Source of the DNA: Dyella jiangningensis
GTDB lineage: Bacteria; Pseudomonadota; Gammaproteobacteria; Xanthomonadales; Rhodanobacteraceae
DNA length: 64,000 bases
Direction: 5' to 3'
Assembly: GCA_000632805.1 (NCBI GenBank)
Contig: CP007444.1
Span: 1,488,001-1,552,000 of the forward strand
The translations under genes and the position numbers were made by a program. This document shows, piece after piece, positions 50,697 through 59,534 of the stretch; positions within the stretch are counted from its first letter, which is position 1, and the number at the start of each line of letters is the position of its first letter. The notes under the pieces are model-generated. The model did not search any database. It saw nothing but the letters and a program-made list of their open reading frames with translations, and was not told the DNA's origin.

Positions 50697-51995
50697 GTGA
50701 CCCGACTCGACTGGACCAGCCAATCCGGCGGCGCGCTGCACGGCAGCGTGCGCGTGCCCGGCGACAAATCCGTCTCGCACCGTTCGTTGATGCTGGGTGC
50801 GCTTGCGGATGGCACCTCGCATATCCGTGGCTTCCTGGAAGGTGAGGACACGCGTGCTACCGCCGCGGTGCTGCAGCAGCTGGGCGTTCGCATCGACACG
50901 CCAGCCGATGGCGAGCGCGTCGTGCATGGCGTGGGCCTGCACGGCCTGCGTGGCACTACGCAGCAACTCGATTGCGGCAACGCGGGTACCGGCATGCGCC
51001 TGCTGGCCGGCCTGTTGGCCGGGCAGGCATTCGACAGCACGCTTGTGGGCGACGAATCGCTGTCCAAGCGCCCCATGCGCCGAGTCACCGATCCGCTGGC
51101 CCTGATGGGCGCCCGTATCGACACACAGGACGGTCTTCCTCCGCTCGTGGTGCGCGGCGGCCAGGCGCTGCACGGCATCTCGTACACCTTGCCGGTCGCC
51201 AGCGCACAGGTGAAGTCCGCGCTGTTGCTGGCGGGCCTGTACGCGGAAGGCGAGACCGAGGTGATCGAGCCGCATCCCACGCGCGACTACACCGAACGCA
51301 TGCTGGCTGCCTTCGGCTGGCCCATCGATTTCGCTCCCGGCCGTGCAAAGCTCACGGGCAAACACACGCTGCGTGCGACGGATGTGGACGTACCCGCCGA
51401 TTTCTCTTCGGCCGCTTTCTTTCTTGTCGCCGCGAGCATCGTGCCGGGCTCGGAACTGCGCCTGCCGGCCGTGGGACTCAACCCGCGACGCACCGGCCTG
51501 CTTCATGCCTTGCGCCTGATGGGCGCCGATATTCGCATTGAGAACGAGCGCGAGAGCGGCGGCGAACCGGTCGGCGACCTGCGGGTGCGCCACGCGCCAC
51601 TGCATGGCATCGAGCTGCCGGAAGCGCTGGTGCCCGACATGATCGATGAATTCCCGGTGCTGTTCGTCGCGGCCGCGGCTGCCAAGGGCCGCACCGTCGT
51701 ACGTGGTGCGGCGGAGTTGCGCGTGAAGGAATCCGACCGCATCGCCACCATGGCCCGCGGACTGCGCGCGCTGGGCGTGGCCATCGAAGAAGCTCCTGAT
51801 GGCGCCACCATCAACGGCGGTGCCATAAGTGGCGGAAGCATCGACAGTCATGGCGATCACCGCATCGCGATGAGTTTTGCCGTCGCGGGACTGGTGGCGA
51901 ACGGGACAGTGAACATCGGCGATTGCGCCAACGTGGCGACGTCGTTCCCGGGGTTCCTTGAACTCGCCAACGGTTGTGGATTTCGATTGGGGTAA
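50697..51995 (+). CDS. aroA: 5-enolpyruvylshikimate-3-phosphate synthase
   Basis: EPSP synthase of 432 residues, sixth shikimate-pathway step, joining PEP to shikimate-3-phosphate. Segments: GDKSVSHRSLMLGALADG, CGNAGTGMRLLAGLLAG, GDESLSKRPMRRVTDPL, VASAQVKSALLLAGL, IEPHPTRDYTERML and DMIDEFPVLFVAAA. NAGTGMRLL and the DxSLxKRPMxRV pattern look closer to the class II (Bacillus/CP4-type) enzymes than to E. coli AroA; this is by eye. The GTG at 50697 has GGAG upstream; earlier in-frame codons overlap pheA. Third gene of serC-pheA-aroA. A REPIN follows. Confidence 0.95.
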   Translation: MTRLDWTSQSGGALHGSVRVPGDKSVSHRSLMLGALADGTSHIRGFLEGEDTRATAAVLQQLGVRIDTPADGERVVHGVGLHGLRGTTQQLDCGNAGTGMRLLAGLLAGQAFDSTLVGDESLSKRPMRRVTDPLALMGARIDTQDGLPPLVVRGGQALHGISYTLPVASAQVKSALLLAGLYAEGETEVIEPHPTRDYTERMLAAFGWPIDFAPGRAKLTGKHTLRATDVDVPADFSSAAFFLVAASIVPGSELRLPAVGLNPRRTGLLHALRLMGADIRIENERESGGEPVGDLRVRHAPLHGIELPEALVPDMIDEFPVLFVAAAAAKGRTVVRGAAELRVKESDRIATMARGLRALGVAIEEAPDGATINGGAISGGSIDSHGDHRIAMSFAVAGLVANGTVNIGDCANVATSFPGFLELANGCGFRLG

Positions 51996-52009
51996 CGTCC
52001 CCTGCCTTT

Positions 52010-52094
52010 CTGTAGGAGTGCACCCAGTGCGCGAAAAGCCTACGGAGCGGTAACGACGGCACTCTGCGGTCGCGCACTGGGTGCGCTCCTACAA
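52010..52094. repeat. REPIN E (inverted REP pair)
   Basis: Forward unit 52010-52034 (CTGTAGGAGTGCACCC then AGTGCGCGA) and inverted unit 52070-52094 (TCGCGCACTGGG then TGCGCTCCTACAA), 85 bp. The inner part AGCCTACGGAGCGG is shared with cluster C. It sits between aroA and kdsB, 15 bp after the aroA stop. Confidence 0.9.
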
Positions 52095-52142
52095 ACGCGA
52101 TGCGGTTTGCGGTTAGGCTTGGCGCCTCACGTCGAGGTTGCC

Positions 52143-52913
52143 ATGTCCACCATTCCACCTTTCATTGTCGCCATTCCCGCCCGCTACGGCTCTACGCGGC
52201 TCCCGGCCAAGCCGCTGCGTGCGATCGGTGGCGTGCCGATGGTGGTGCGCGTGGCGCAGCGTGCGCTGCAGGCGGGGGCCATGCAGGTAGTCGTGGCGGT
52301 GGATGATCAGCGCATCGCTGATGCATTGGTGGGTCAGGGCGTGGAGGTGTGCATGACGCGCAGTGATCACGCCTCCGGCAGCGATCGTCTGGCCGAATGT
52401 GCCGTGCATTACGGTTGGCCCGACGATGCCATCGTGGTGAACTTGCAGGGCGACGAACCGTTTGCGCCTGCTGCGGGCATCCGCGAAGTCGCGCGTGCGC
52501 TCGCGGAGGATGATGCGCCGATGGCCACGCTGGCGACGCCCATCGTCGAGGCGCACGAACTGTTCGATCCCAACGTGGTGAAACTCGTACGCACGCAGGC
52601 GGGGCGCGCCCTGTATTTCAGCCGGGCACCGCTGCCGTGGGCCCGCGATGCTTTCACCCTGGATCGCAACGTGCTGCCGCGTGACGTGCCGTTCCTGCGC
52701 CACATAGGCATCTATGCGTACCGCGCTGGCTTCCTGAAGCGCTACACCACGCTTTCGCGCACGCCGCTGGAGCAGGCGGAATCGCTGGAGCAGCTGCGCG
52801 TGATGGAACATGGCCACCCCATCGCCGTGCGCCTTACGCCGGAGCCATTCCCACCGGGCATCGACACCGAGGCCGACCTCGAGCGCGCCGAGCGCTGGCT
52901 CGCGCAGAGTTGA
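52143..52913 (+). CDS. kdsB: CMP-KDO synthetase (3-deoxy-manno-octulosonate cytidylyltransferase)
   Basis: Cytoplasmic enzyme of 256 residues activating KDO as CMP-KDO for lipid A-core assembly. The nucleotide-binding loop is [20 protein letters not shown]; further landmarks are [26 protein letters not shown], the [11 protein letters not shown] segment, [12 protein letters not shown] and [18 protein letters not shown], ending [15 protein letters not shown]. The start is ATG 52143 (MSTIPPF); the 12 codons upstream have no support. It follows a REPIN after aroA and leads into two small minus-strand envelope genes. Confidence 0.96.
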   Translation: MSTIPPFIVAIPARYGSTRLPAKPLRAIGGVPMVVRVAQRALQAGAMQVVVAVDDQRIADALVGQGVEVCMTRSDHASGSDRLAECAVHYGWPDDAIVVNLQGDEPFAPAAGIREVARALAEDDAPMATLATPIVEAHELFDPNVVKLVRTQAGRALYFSRAPLPWARDAFTLDRNVLPRDVPFLRHIGIYAYRAGFLKRYTTLSRTPLEQAESLEQLRVMEHGHPIAVRLTPEPFPPGIDTEADLERAERWLAQS

Positions 52914-52915
52914 AG

Positions 52916-53074
52916 CTAGCGCCGCCGCCGCACCAGCACCACGAACAGCCCGCCGAGCAGCAGGCCCAGCGCCAGGCCGATGCCGGCGCCCCAGAGTGCG
53001 CCGTCGGTGCCGCCCAGCGCGCGGCCGATCAGCAAGCCGAGCAGGAACAATATCGGTAGTGGCAGGCAACCCAT
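52916..53074 (-). CDS. 52-residue Gly-rich small membrane protein
   Basis: Short reading frame, MGCLPLPILFLLGLLIGRAL in the first 20 residues, then a Gly-Thr-Asp turn and a second helix (LWGAGIGLALGLLLGGLFVV) ending in LVRRRR. Two hydrophobic helices with Gly-x3-Gly spacing and an Arg-rich end, the positive-inside cue, suggest a small hairpin inner-membrane protein. The ribosome-binding site is weak. Its stop lies 2 bp after the kdsB stop on the opposite strand. No family recognised. Confidence 0.55.
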   Translation of the reverse strand: MGCLPLPILFLLGLLIGRALGGTDGALWGAGIGLALGLLLGGLFVVLVRRRR

Positions 53075-53223
53075 GCGGACTCACTGCATGCTGCGCGCGT
53101 GCTGCGCTACCGCCTCCGTCGAGGGCATGAGGTGCCCATCCAACCCGCCACGTTGATGCCCGAGGCTGCACGCCTCCTGATGCGAATTTCCTGCACCTCG
53201 GTTGCGAACCGCCATGCGAGGCA

Positions 53224-53742
53224 TCAAGACTTGTTTGGCGGTGTTGCGACCGTTTCCGGTGCAGGGCCGGGCGCTGCGGAACTCGCCGAGGACGGCACGT
53301 AACCATGGCCCTGGCAGTCGGCCGGGGCGAGCGATGCATCGCCCAGCACGACCTGGCAGGTCCAGGTGATATCGGCGCCGGCCGACCCCGCGGTCGGGAT
53401 AAACATGATCACCGGATCGGGACTCGCACCCGTGTCCCGAGTCGACAAGGTGATCAGTCCGCCATCGGCGACTTCGACGTTGGCCACGTGGTCACCGCTC
53501 GATGCCTTGGCGTTGTATTGCAGATCGCTGGCCCGCACCTGCGCCAGGCCGCCATGCACGGTGGCCGCTTCCATCACCACCAGTTTCACGGCGTCGGCAC
53601 CTTTCATGGCGTCGGCGATGTGTTGCTTGATGCCGTGACTGCGCCACGCCGGAACAATCAGCGCGAGGAGCACCGCGACCACGGCGGCGATCACCAAGAT
53701 GTTGACCACCGGTAAATGGCGCAACCGCCTTCTTATGCTCAT
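53224..53742 (-). CDS. Pilin-domain-like protein without prepilin signature
   Basis: Protein of 172 residues. One N-terminal helix (VNILVIAAVVAVLLALIVPAW) is followed by a globular part resembling the type IV major pilin C-terminal domain: helix AMKGADAVKLVVMEAATVHG, beta segments VEVADGGLITLSTRD and PVIMFIPTAGSAGADITWTC, and a Cys pair (TC...DC, 15 residues apart) like the pilin disulfide loop. It lacks the prepilin peptidase motif (G-F-T-L-I-E), having Arg-rich MSIRRRLRHLPVV instead, so it would be a bitopic inner-membrane protein rather than a fibre subunit. The tail is Pro/Ala/Ser-rich. No pil genes nearby. Confidence 0.7.
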   Translation of the reverse strand: MSIRRRLRHLPVVNILVIAAVVAVLLALIVPAWRSHGIKQHIADAMKGADAVKLVVMEAATVHGGLAQVRASDLQYNAKASSGDHVANVEVADGGLITLSTRDTGASPDPVIMFIPTAGSAGADITWTCQVVLGDASLAPADCQGHGYVPSSASSAAPGPAPETVATPPNKS

Positions 53743-54060
53743 GGATCATGCTCCCCTTCGTTTCCAACGTTGCCTCTCGAGGCGGCGTGTGCGGATCGCT
53801 CATGAACGCCGGCCGCCGCTCGATCTTGCCCATCGGCGGTGTATGTACCGTTAATGGATCATCGGGTCATGGCGACGCCGCAGGGGTTCGCCTGTGCGGT
53901 TGTCATGCGCGGCGAGGCAGGTCACCCCAATGCGAGATGGCCGGTGCGCTTCGGGGTCACGAAGCCTTGACGGCGGTCTTCGCCGCAGCCATATCCCGGG
54001 GGCACCCCGCAAAGCACGCCCGCGAGGCCTTCTGGTTTTCTTGCCCTATCCAATAACCAC
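53743..54060. promoter_or_regulatory. Divergent promoter region with one sigma-70 candidate
   Basis: 318-bp gap between the pilin-like gene (minus) and the tyrosine phosphatase gene (plus). TTGACG (53967-53972) and CATATC (53990-53995), 17 bases apart, could drive the phosphatase-uvrC-pgsA unit. I see no strong hairpin or regulator box in the rest, and no convincing small gene. Confidence 0.4.
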
Positions 54061-54534
54061 ATGATTGAAAAAGACAATCCTTCCGTTTTGTTCGTTTGCC
54101 TGGGGAATATCTGCCGGTCGCCCCTGGTAGAGGCCGTCGCGCGCAGGCGCTGCGCGGAGGCCGGCTTGCGGGTTGCGTTGGCTTCGTGCGGCACGGGCAA
54201 CTGGCATGTGGGGAAGGGCGCCGATCCACGCATGCTGCGCGCCGCGGCGGCTGCCGGCTACGACCTGGCGCCCCACCGTGCAAGGCAGGTGCGGTCCGAC
54301 GATTTCTCCCGCCATGACTGGGTGCTGGCGATGGATCGCGACAATCTCGACTCGCTCCAGTCGCTGCGGGGCGATCGAGGCAGCAAGCCGACCCTGTTCC
54401 TGCCCTGGGCGGGCATGGCGTCGCCCGTGGAGTTTCCTGATCCGTACTTCGGTGACGAGGATGGATTCCAGCAGTCCGTCGCGCTGGCCGAGCGTGCCGT
54501 GGACGGCCTTATCGCCCGCCTTCGCGCGGGCTGA
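54061..54534 (+). CDS. Low-molecular-weight protein-tyrosine phosphatase
   Basis: LMW-PTP of 157 residues. The P-loop is VLFVCLGNICRSPLVEA (C-x5-R followed by Ser), and the general acid Asp lies in EFPDPYFGDEDGF near residue 125. Such enzymes dephosphorylate tyrosine kinases, often in exopolysaccharide control (Wzb, Etp), but no BY-kinase or polysaccharide genes are adjacent. The stop lies 15 bp before uvrC, so the gene is probably cotranscribed with uvrC and pgsA. Confidence 0.93.
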   Translation: MIEKDNPSVLFVCLGNICRSPLVEAVARRRCAEAGLRVALASCGTGNWHVGKGADPRMLRAAAAAGYDLAPHRARQVRSDDFSRHDWVLAMDRDNLDSLQSLRGDRGSKPTLFLPWAGMASPVEFPDPYFGDEDGFQQSVALAERAVDGLIARLRAG

Positions 54535-54549
54535 ACCGGCTAGAATTCC

Positions 54550-56379
54550 ATGATGCAGCCCAGTTCGCCGCAGGCCTTCGACGGCAAGGCCTTCGTCAAG
54601 ACCCTCTCCACTTCGCCCGGCGTCTATCGTTATTTCGACGAGGACGGCGATCTGCTGTATGTCGGCAAGGCCGGCAACCTGAAGAAGCGCGTTGGCAGCT
54701 ACTTCCTCAAGCCGCGGATGGAGCCGCGCATCGCCGCGATGGTGTCGCAGATCGCGCGGGCCGACATCACGGTGACGCGTACCGAAGGCGAGGCGCTGCT
54801 GCTGGAATCGCAGCTGATCAAGTCGCTGAAGCCGCGCTACAACATCCTGCTGCGCGACGACAAAAGCTACCCGTACATCTATCTGTCGGGCGGCGAAGAC
54901 TACCCGCGGCTGGCGTTTCATCGCGGCGCGCGCAACATGCCGGGGCGCTACTTCGGTCCGTTCCCGAGCACGTTCGCCGTGCGCGAAAGCCTCAACCTGA
55001 TGCAGAAGCTGTTCAAGGTGCGGCAATGCGAGGACAGCTATTTCAAGAACCGTTCGCGGCCGTGCCTGCAGCACCAGATCGGTCGTTGCACGGCGCCGTG
55101 CGTCAAGCTGGTCTCGGTAGACGATTACCGCAACGACGTGCGTCATGCCGAGATGTTTCTTGAAGGCCGCAGCAGCGCCGTCATCGATGAGCTGGCCGGG
55201 CAGATGGAGCACGCCAGCAAGAGCCTGGAGTTCGAGCGCGCCGCCGCGTTGCGCGACCAGGTGGCGGCGTTGCGCAAGTTGCAGGCGGAGCATCACGTGC
55301 AGGGCGCCAGCGCTGACATGGACGTGCTCGCTTGCCGCATCGAGTCGGGCATGGCCTGCGTGAGCGTGTTGTTCTTCCGCAATGGCATCAGCCTGGGCAC
55401 GCGCGACTTCTTCCCGCGCCTGCCGCTGGATGCCGAGCCAGCCGACGTGCTCGAGCAGTTCATTGCGCAGTACTACCTGGATCGCCCTGTGCCGCGTGAA
55501 CTGATTCTGTGCGAGACGCTGCCCAACCAGCAGATACTGGGCGAGATGCTGGCGCAGCAGTCCGGCCACGCGGTCGAGCTGAAATCCAGCGTGCGCGGCG
55601 AACGCGCACGTTTCCTGCAGATGGCCGAGCGCAACGCGCAGGCGTCGCTCACCGCCAAGCTGGCGAGCCGCCAGACCCTGGGCGCGCGCTTCGACGACCT
55701 GCAGAAACTGCTCGAACTGAGCGAGCCGCCGCGCCGCATTGAATGCTTCGACATCAGCCATACGCAGGGTGAGCTCACCGTGGCGTCCTGCGTGGTGTTT
55801 GGTCCGGAAGGGCCGGAGAAATCGCATTACCGCCGCTTCAACATCAGTGGCATCACGCCGGGCGACGATTACGCCGCGATGCATCAGGCGCTGGTGCGCC
55901 GCTTCCGCAAAGTCGCCGAAGGTGAGGGCGCGCGTCCCGACGTGTTGCTGATCGATGGCGGCAGCGGGCAGGTGGCGCAGGCGCTGGATGTGCTGAAGGA
56001 ACTGGGCGTCACTGGCATCAACGTGGTGGGCGTGGCCAAGGGGCCCGGCCGTCGCGCGGGCGAGGAAACGCTGATCCTTGCCGATTCCGGCCGCAACCTG
56101 CACCCCGGCCCGGCATCACCCGCGTTGCATCTGGTCGCCGCCGTGCGCGACGAGGCGCATCGGTTCGCCATCAGTGGACATCGCAAGCGTCGAGAGAAGG
56201 CGCGCGAACGCAGCGTGCTCGAGGACGTTCCCGGTATCGGTGCGCGCCGCAGGATGGCGCTGCTCAAGGCATTCGGTGGCCTGGCCGGTGTGGAAGCCGC
56301 TGGCGTGGAGGAACTGACGCAGGTGAAGGGCATTGATCGCGGCCTGGCGGAACGCATTTATGCTGTACTGCATGGCTAG
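54550..56379 (+). CDS. uvrC: UvrABC system protein C
   Basis: Nucleotide-excision-repair nuclease of 609 residues (E. coli 610) making both incisions at UvrAB-marked lesions. Order: GIY-YIG domain (PGVYRYFDEDGDLLYVGKAG, 3' incision), the Cys-rich segment RPCLQHQIGRCTAPC, a UVR domain (KSLEFERAAALRDQVAALR, UvrB contact), the RNase H-like 5'-incision domain (IECFDISHTQGELTVASCVV, LLIDGGSGQVAQAL) and C-terminal helix-hairpin-helix repeats (LEDVPGIGARRRMALLKAFGG). Two ATGs start the gene; 54550 was used. Followed by pgsA after 82 bp, the same order as in E. coli. Confidence 0.97.
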   Translation: MMQPSSPQAFDGKAFVKTLSTSPGVYRYFDEDGDLLYVGKAGNLKKRVGSYFLKPRMEPRIAAMVSQIARADITVTRTEGEALLLESQLIKSLKPRYNILLRDDKSYPYIYLSGGEDYPRLAFHRGARNMPGRYFGPFPSTFAVRESLNLMQKLFKVRQCEDSYFKNRSRPCLQHQIGRCTAPCVKLVSVDDYRNDVRHAEMFLEGRSSAVIDELAGQMEHASKSLEFERAAALRDQVAALRKLQAEHHVQGASADMDVLACRIESGMACVSVLFFRNGISLGTRDFFPRLPLDAEPADVLEQFIAQYYLDRPVPRELILCETLPNQQILGEMLAQQSGHAVELKSSVRGERARFLQMAERNAQASLTAKLASRQTLGARFDDLQKLLELSEPPRRIECFDISHTQGELTVASCVVFGPEGPEKSHYRRFNISGITPGDDYAAMHQALVRRFRKVAEGEGARPDVLLIDGGSGQVAQALDVLKELGVTGINVVGVAKGPGRRAGEETLILADSGRNLHPGPASPALHLVAAVRDEAHRFAISGHRKRREKARERSVLEDVPGIGARRRMALLKAFGGLAGVEAAGVEELTQVKGIDRGLAERIYAVLHG

Positions 56380-56461
56380 GCGTGCGGTGTTCCACGCCTC
56401 ATGCGTGACCCTTGCGGCTACGCTCGACCTGTAACGCCGAAACCCGCCCCGGAAACGATCT

Positions 56462-57064
56462 ATGCACATCAACCTGCCCACCTGGCTCACCCTGTTCCGC
56501 GTGCTGCTGCTGCCGGTCATGGTGCTGGTGTTCTACTGGCAGTTTCCGGGGCACAACATCACCGCGGCTGTCGTGTTCCTGCTGGCGGCGATCACCGACT
56601 GGCTCGATGGTTATCTCGCGCGACGCATGAACCTGACGTCGGCATTCGGAGCCTTTCTCGACCCCGTCGCCGACAAGCTGATGGTGGCCGTCACGCTGTT
56701 TCTGCTGGTGGAATCGCATCGCGGTGGCTGGTCGGGCGTGGTGATGGCGATCACGGCAGCGATCATCGTGGGCCGCGAGATCAGCGTCTCCGCGCTGCGC
56801 GAGTGGATGGCGGAGATCGGTATGCGCGCCACGGTCAAGGTGGCCTTCATCGGCAAGCTGAAGACGGTCATGCAGATGGTGGCGCTGGTGGTGTTGATCG
56901 TGCAGCACGAGAAGAGCGCCGAGGCGCTGCGCCTCTACCACATCGGCGAAGTGCTGCTGGTGATCGCGGGCATTCTCACCATCTGGTCGGGCCTGTATTA
57001 CCTGCGCGCCGCCTGGCCCAGCCTGAAGGGCGACGCCACGGGACACGTCCGGCGCGACGACTGA
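56462..57064 (+). CDS. pgsA: CDP-diacylglycerol--glycerol-3-phosphate 3-phosphatidyltransferase
   Basis: Inner-membrane enzyme of 200 residues making phosphatidylglycerophosphate, the committed step to phosphatidylglycerol and cardiolipin. The CDP-alcohol phosphotransferase signature D-x2-D-G-x2-A-R-x8-G-x3-D-x3-D is complete in DWLDGYLARRMNLTSAFGAF followed by LDPVADK. About five to six helices; starts NLPTWLTLFRVLLLPVMV. It lies between uvrC and tRNA-Gly, as in E. coli uvrC-pgsA-glyW. A PLD-type cardiolipin synthase candidate is encoded at 6980-8551. Confidence 0.96.
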   Translation: MHINLPTWLTLFRVLLLPVMVLVFYWQFPGHNITAAVVFLLAAITDWLDGYLARRMNLTSAFGAFLDPVADKLMVAVTLFLLVESHRGGWSGVVMAITAAIIVGREISVSALREWMAEIGMRATVKVAFIGKLKTVMQMVALVVLIVQHEKSAEALRLYHIGEVLLVIAGILTIWSGLYYLRAAWPSLKGDATGHVRRDD

Positions 57065-57083
57065 ACAAATTCATGACAGGTGC

Positions 57084-57111
57084 TTGACGGGCCGCGATTA
57101 GCCATTACAAT
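57084..57111 (+). promoter_or_regulatory. Sigma-70 promoter of tRNA-Gly
   Basis: TTGACG (57084-57089), 16-base spacer, TACAAT (57106-57111), then the GC-rich discriminator GCGCGACTCC. The start point would fall near 57118, only about 7 bases before the mature tRNA. A GC discriminator is typical of growth-rate and ppGpp-controlled stable-RNA promoters. Confidence 0.8.
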
Positions 57112-57124
57112 GCGCGACTCCGAT

Positions 57125-57200
<76 letters not shown>

Positions 57201-57229
57201 GATTCCGTTGATCGAGCATCGCGATCAAC

Positions 57230-57257
57230 AAAAAAGCGACCTGCGGGTCGCTTTTTT
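57230..57257. terminator. Bidirectional terminator, tRNA-Gly and cycA
   Basis: Six A, then GCGACC, loop TGCG, GGTCGC, then six T. The symmetric A and T runs let it end the tRNA transcript on the plus strand and the convergent cycA transcript on the minus strand. Confidence 0.92.
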
Positions 57258-57320
57258 ATTGCCTGCGTGACGTCCGTGCCGCATGGAGCGGCGACGCGCG
57301 TGTCGCCGGTCCATCATGCA

Positions 57321-58733
57321 TCAATGCGTGAGCTTGCGATGCTCGATCGCCTGCCTGCGGTAGAACGGGTAGCAGATGGCAAGCGCAACGAACCACACCG
57401 GCGTATAGATCAGCCCCTGCAGCGTGTCGTCCTTCTGCGCGAATACCCATAGCACGAAGGCGAAGAACGCGAGTACCAGCCAGCACATCGCGACACCGCC
57501 GGGCATCTTGAAGATGGAAGTGGCATGGCGTTCGGGATGCAGCTTCCGATAGCGCATGTACGCGATCATGATCAGCGACCACACGAAGATGAAGCAGATG
57601 CTGGAGATCGTGGTCACGATGGTGAACACCTTCATGACGTCGCCTTCCTGGTAAAGCAGGAACACGCCGATGAAGAGCAGCGCGCAGGAATAGGCGAGGC
57701 CGTTGGCCGGCACGTTGTTGTTGCTCAGTCGCGCGAACGGCTTCGGACCGAGCTTGCCGGCGGAAAGGCCATACAGCATGCGGCCCGTCGAGTAGATGCC
57801 GCTGTTGGCCGACGAGGTGGCCGAGGTGAGCACGACGAAATTGATCAGGCTGGCGGCGATCGGAATGCCGATCAGCATGAAGAGATTCACGAACGGGCTG
57901 CGATCCGGCGCCACCTGGTTCCACGGCGTCACCGTCATGATCACCAGCAGCGCGAGCACGTAGAACACGATCACGCGGATGGGAATGGAGTTGATCGCCT
58001 TGGGCAGCGTTTTTTCCGGGTCGCGCGCTTCGGCCGAGGCGGTGCCGACCAGCTCGATGCCGACGAAGGCGAATACGGCGATCTGGAATGCAGCGAGGAA
58101 ACCCACTCCACCGTGCGGGAACCAGCCACCGTTGCTCCACAGGTTCGACACCGCGGCCTTCGCACCGGATGGCGACGTGAAGCCGATGGCGATCAGCACG
58201 ATGCCGACGGCGATCAGCGCCACGATGGCGATGATCTTCACCAGCGCGAACCAGAACTCCATCTCGCCGAACAGCTTCACCGTCAGAAGATTGAGGCCGA
58301 GCAGCAGCGAAATGCACACGGTGCCTGGCAGCCACAGCGGCACGCCGGGCGCCCAGAACTGGATGTAACCTGTGATGGCGGCGATATCCGCGATGCCGGT
58401 GACCACCCAGCAGAACCAGTACGTCCAGCCGGTAAAGAATCCGGCGCAGGGACCGAGCAGGTCATAGTTGAAATCGACGAACGATTTGTAATGCAGGTTG
58501 GACAGCAGCAGCTCGCCCATCGCACGCATCATGAAAAACAGCACGCTGCCGATGATCGCGTAGGCGAAGATCACCGAAGGCCCGGCGAGGCTGATGGTCT
58601 TGCCCGAGCCCATGAACAGGCCGGTGCCGATGGCGCCGCCGATCGCGATCAACTGCAGGTGTCGGTTGCGCAGGTTGCGTTGCAGGTGGTGTTCCTGCGA
58701 GGCAGGCCCTACGGTGGTTTCGTGGGTCTTCAT
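57321..58733 (-). CDS. cycA: D-serine/D-alanine/glycine:H+ symporter CycA
   Basis: APC/AAT-family amino acid permease of 470 residues, the same length as E. coli CycA and close to it throughout: NRHLQLIAIGGAIGTGLFMG, GKTISLAGPSVIFAY, MRAMGELLLSNLHYKSF, GWTYWFCWVVTGIADIAAIT, FGEMEFWFALVKIIAIV, and VFAFVGIELVGTASAEARDP. Twelve helices. It imports glycine, D-alanine and D-serine. The ATG at 58733 was chosen; a GTG three codons earlier (58742) has a closer AGAGGAT site and is possible. Convergent with tRNA-Gly, sharing its terminator. Confidence 0.92.
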   Translation of the reverse strand: MKTHETTVGPASQEHHLQRNLRNRHLQLIAIGGAIGTGLFMGSGKTISLAGPSVIFAYAIIGSVLFFMMRAMGELLLSNLHYKSFVDFNYDLLGPCAGFFTGWTYWFCWVVTGIADIAAITGYIQFWAPGVPLWLPGTVCISLLLGLNLLTVKLFGEMEFWFALVKIIAIVALIAVGIVLIAIGFTSPSGAKAAVSNLWSNGGWFPHGGVGFLAAFQIAVFAFVGIELVGTASAEARDPEKTLPKAINSIPIRVIVFYVLALLVIMTVTPWNQVAPDRSPFVNLFMLIGIPIAASLINFVVLTSATSSANSGIYSTGRMLYGLSAGKLGPKPFARLSNNNVPANGLAYSCALLFIGVFLLYQEGDVMKVFTIVTTISSICFIFVWSLIMIAYMRYRKLHPERHATSIFKMPGGVAMCWLVLAFFAFVLWVFAQKDDTLQGLIYTPVWFVALAICYPFYRRQAIEHRKLTH

Positions 58734-58811
58734 CGTCGGCACGATCCTCTTGGCGGCAAGGCGAAGCGGCCATCCTAAAGGATTCCCGCCGCACCTTGCC
58801 GGTGCGACAGG

Positions 58812-59534
58812 TCACAGGGCGTCGTGGAAGATGATGCCCAGCGTGTACCGCTGGCCACGGCGGAGGCGGCTGACCCCGTGCCGCATGGCCACGCGATAGG
58901 CGCCCCGCGTGCCCTGCATCGGCCGACGGTTGACGGCGAAGACCACCGCATCGCCCTGGCGCAGAGGGACGACCTCGACCCGCGACTGCATGCGCGGTCG
59001 CTGCTCGGTGAGCACGAACTCGCCGCCTTCGAAATCCCGTCCGGGCTCGGAGAGCAGGACGGCGACCTGCAGAGGGAACACGTGCTCGCCGTACACGTCC
59101 TGATGAAGGCAGTTGTAGTCGTCCTGCCCGTAGCGCAACAGCAGGGGCGTGGGCCGGGTCTGGCCAGCCTCATGGCAGCGTTCGAGGAAATCGTCGAGGT
59201 TGCCGGGAAAACGCGCCTCGATACCCAGCCGTTCGTGCCAGGCATTCGCCACGGGCGCGAGCTTTGGGTACAGGCGACGCCGAAGCTCGGTCACCAGAGC
59301 GGGCAGCGGATAGTCGAAGTATTTGTATTCGCCACGCCCAAACCCGTGTCGCGCCATCACCACGCGGCTGCGGAAACCGCGGTCCTGTGCGTAGCACGCC
59401 GCCAGGGACTGGCACTGTTCCGGCGTGAGCAGGCCGGGCAGCAAGGCGCAGCCCGTCGTATCCAGTCCGCGTGTGATGGCTGACCAGTCGGCGTCGTGCA
59501 GATATCGGTCGAGGGAGGCTGGCGGGTTCGTCAT
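58812..59534 (-). CDS. 2-oxoglutarate/Fe(II)-dependent oxygenase family protein
   Basis: Double-stranded beta-helix protein of 240 residues. The Fe(II) facial triad is visible as CLHQDVYGEHVFPLQVAVLL (His-x-Asp) and RVAMRHGVSRLRRGQRYTLG (distal His, with Arg for 2-oxoglutarate). The segment PGRDFEGGEFVLTEQRP is typical of prolyl-hydroxylase-like 2OG-Fe(II) oxygenases. There is no signal peptide. Members hydroxylate protein or nucleic-acid side groups or repair alkylated bases; this branch is uncharacterised as far as I can tell. It ends 79 bp before cycA on the same strand. Confidence 0.85.
   Translation of the reverse strand: MTNPPASLDRYLHDADWSAITRGLDTTGCALLPGLLTPEQCQSLAACYAQDRGFRSRVVMARHGFGRGEYKYFDYPLPALVTELRRRLYPKLAPVANAWHERLGIEARFPGNLDDFLERCHEAGQTRPTPLLLRYGQDDYNCLHQDVYGEHVFPLQVAVLLSEPGRDFEGGEFVLTEQRPRMQSRVEVVPLRQGDAVVFAVNRRPMQGTRGAYRVAMRHGVSRLRRGQRYTLGIIFHDAL

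Noticed and set aside
53920..53960. GTCACCCC...GGGGTCAC as an inverted repeat upstream of the phosphatase gene
   Set aside because: The arms are not reverse complements of each other, so no stem forms.
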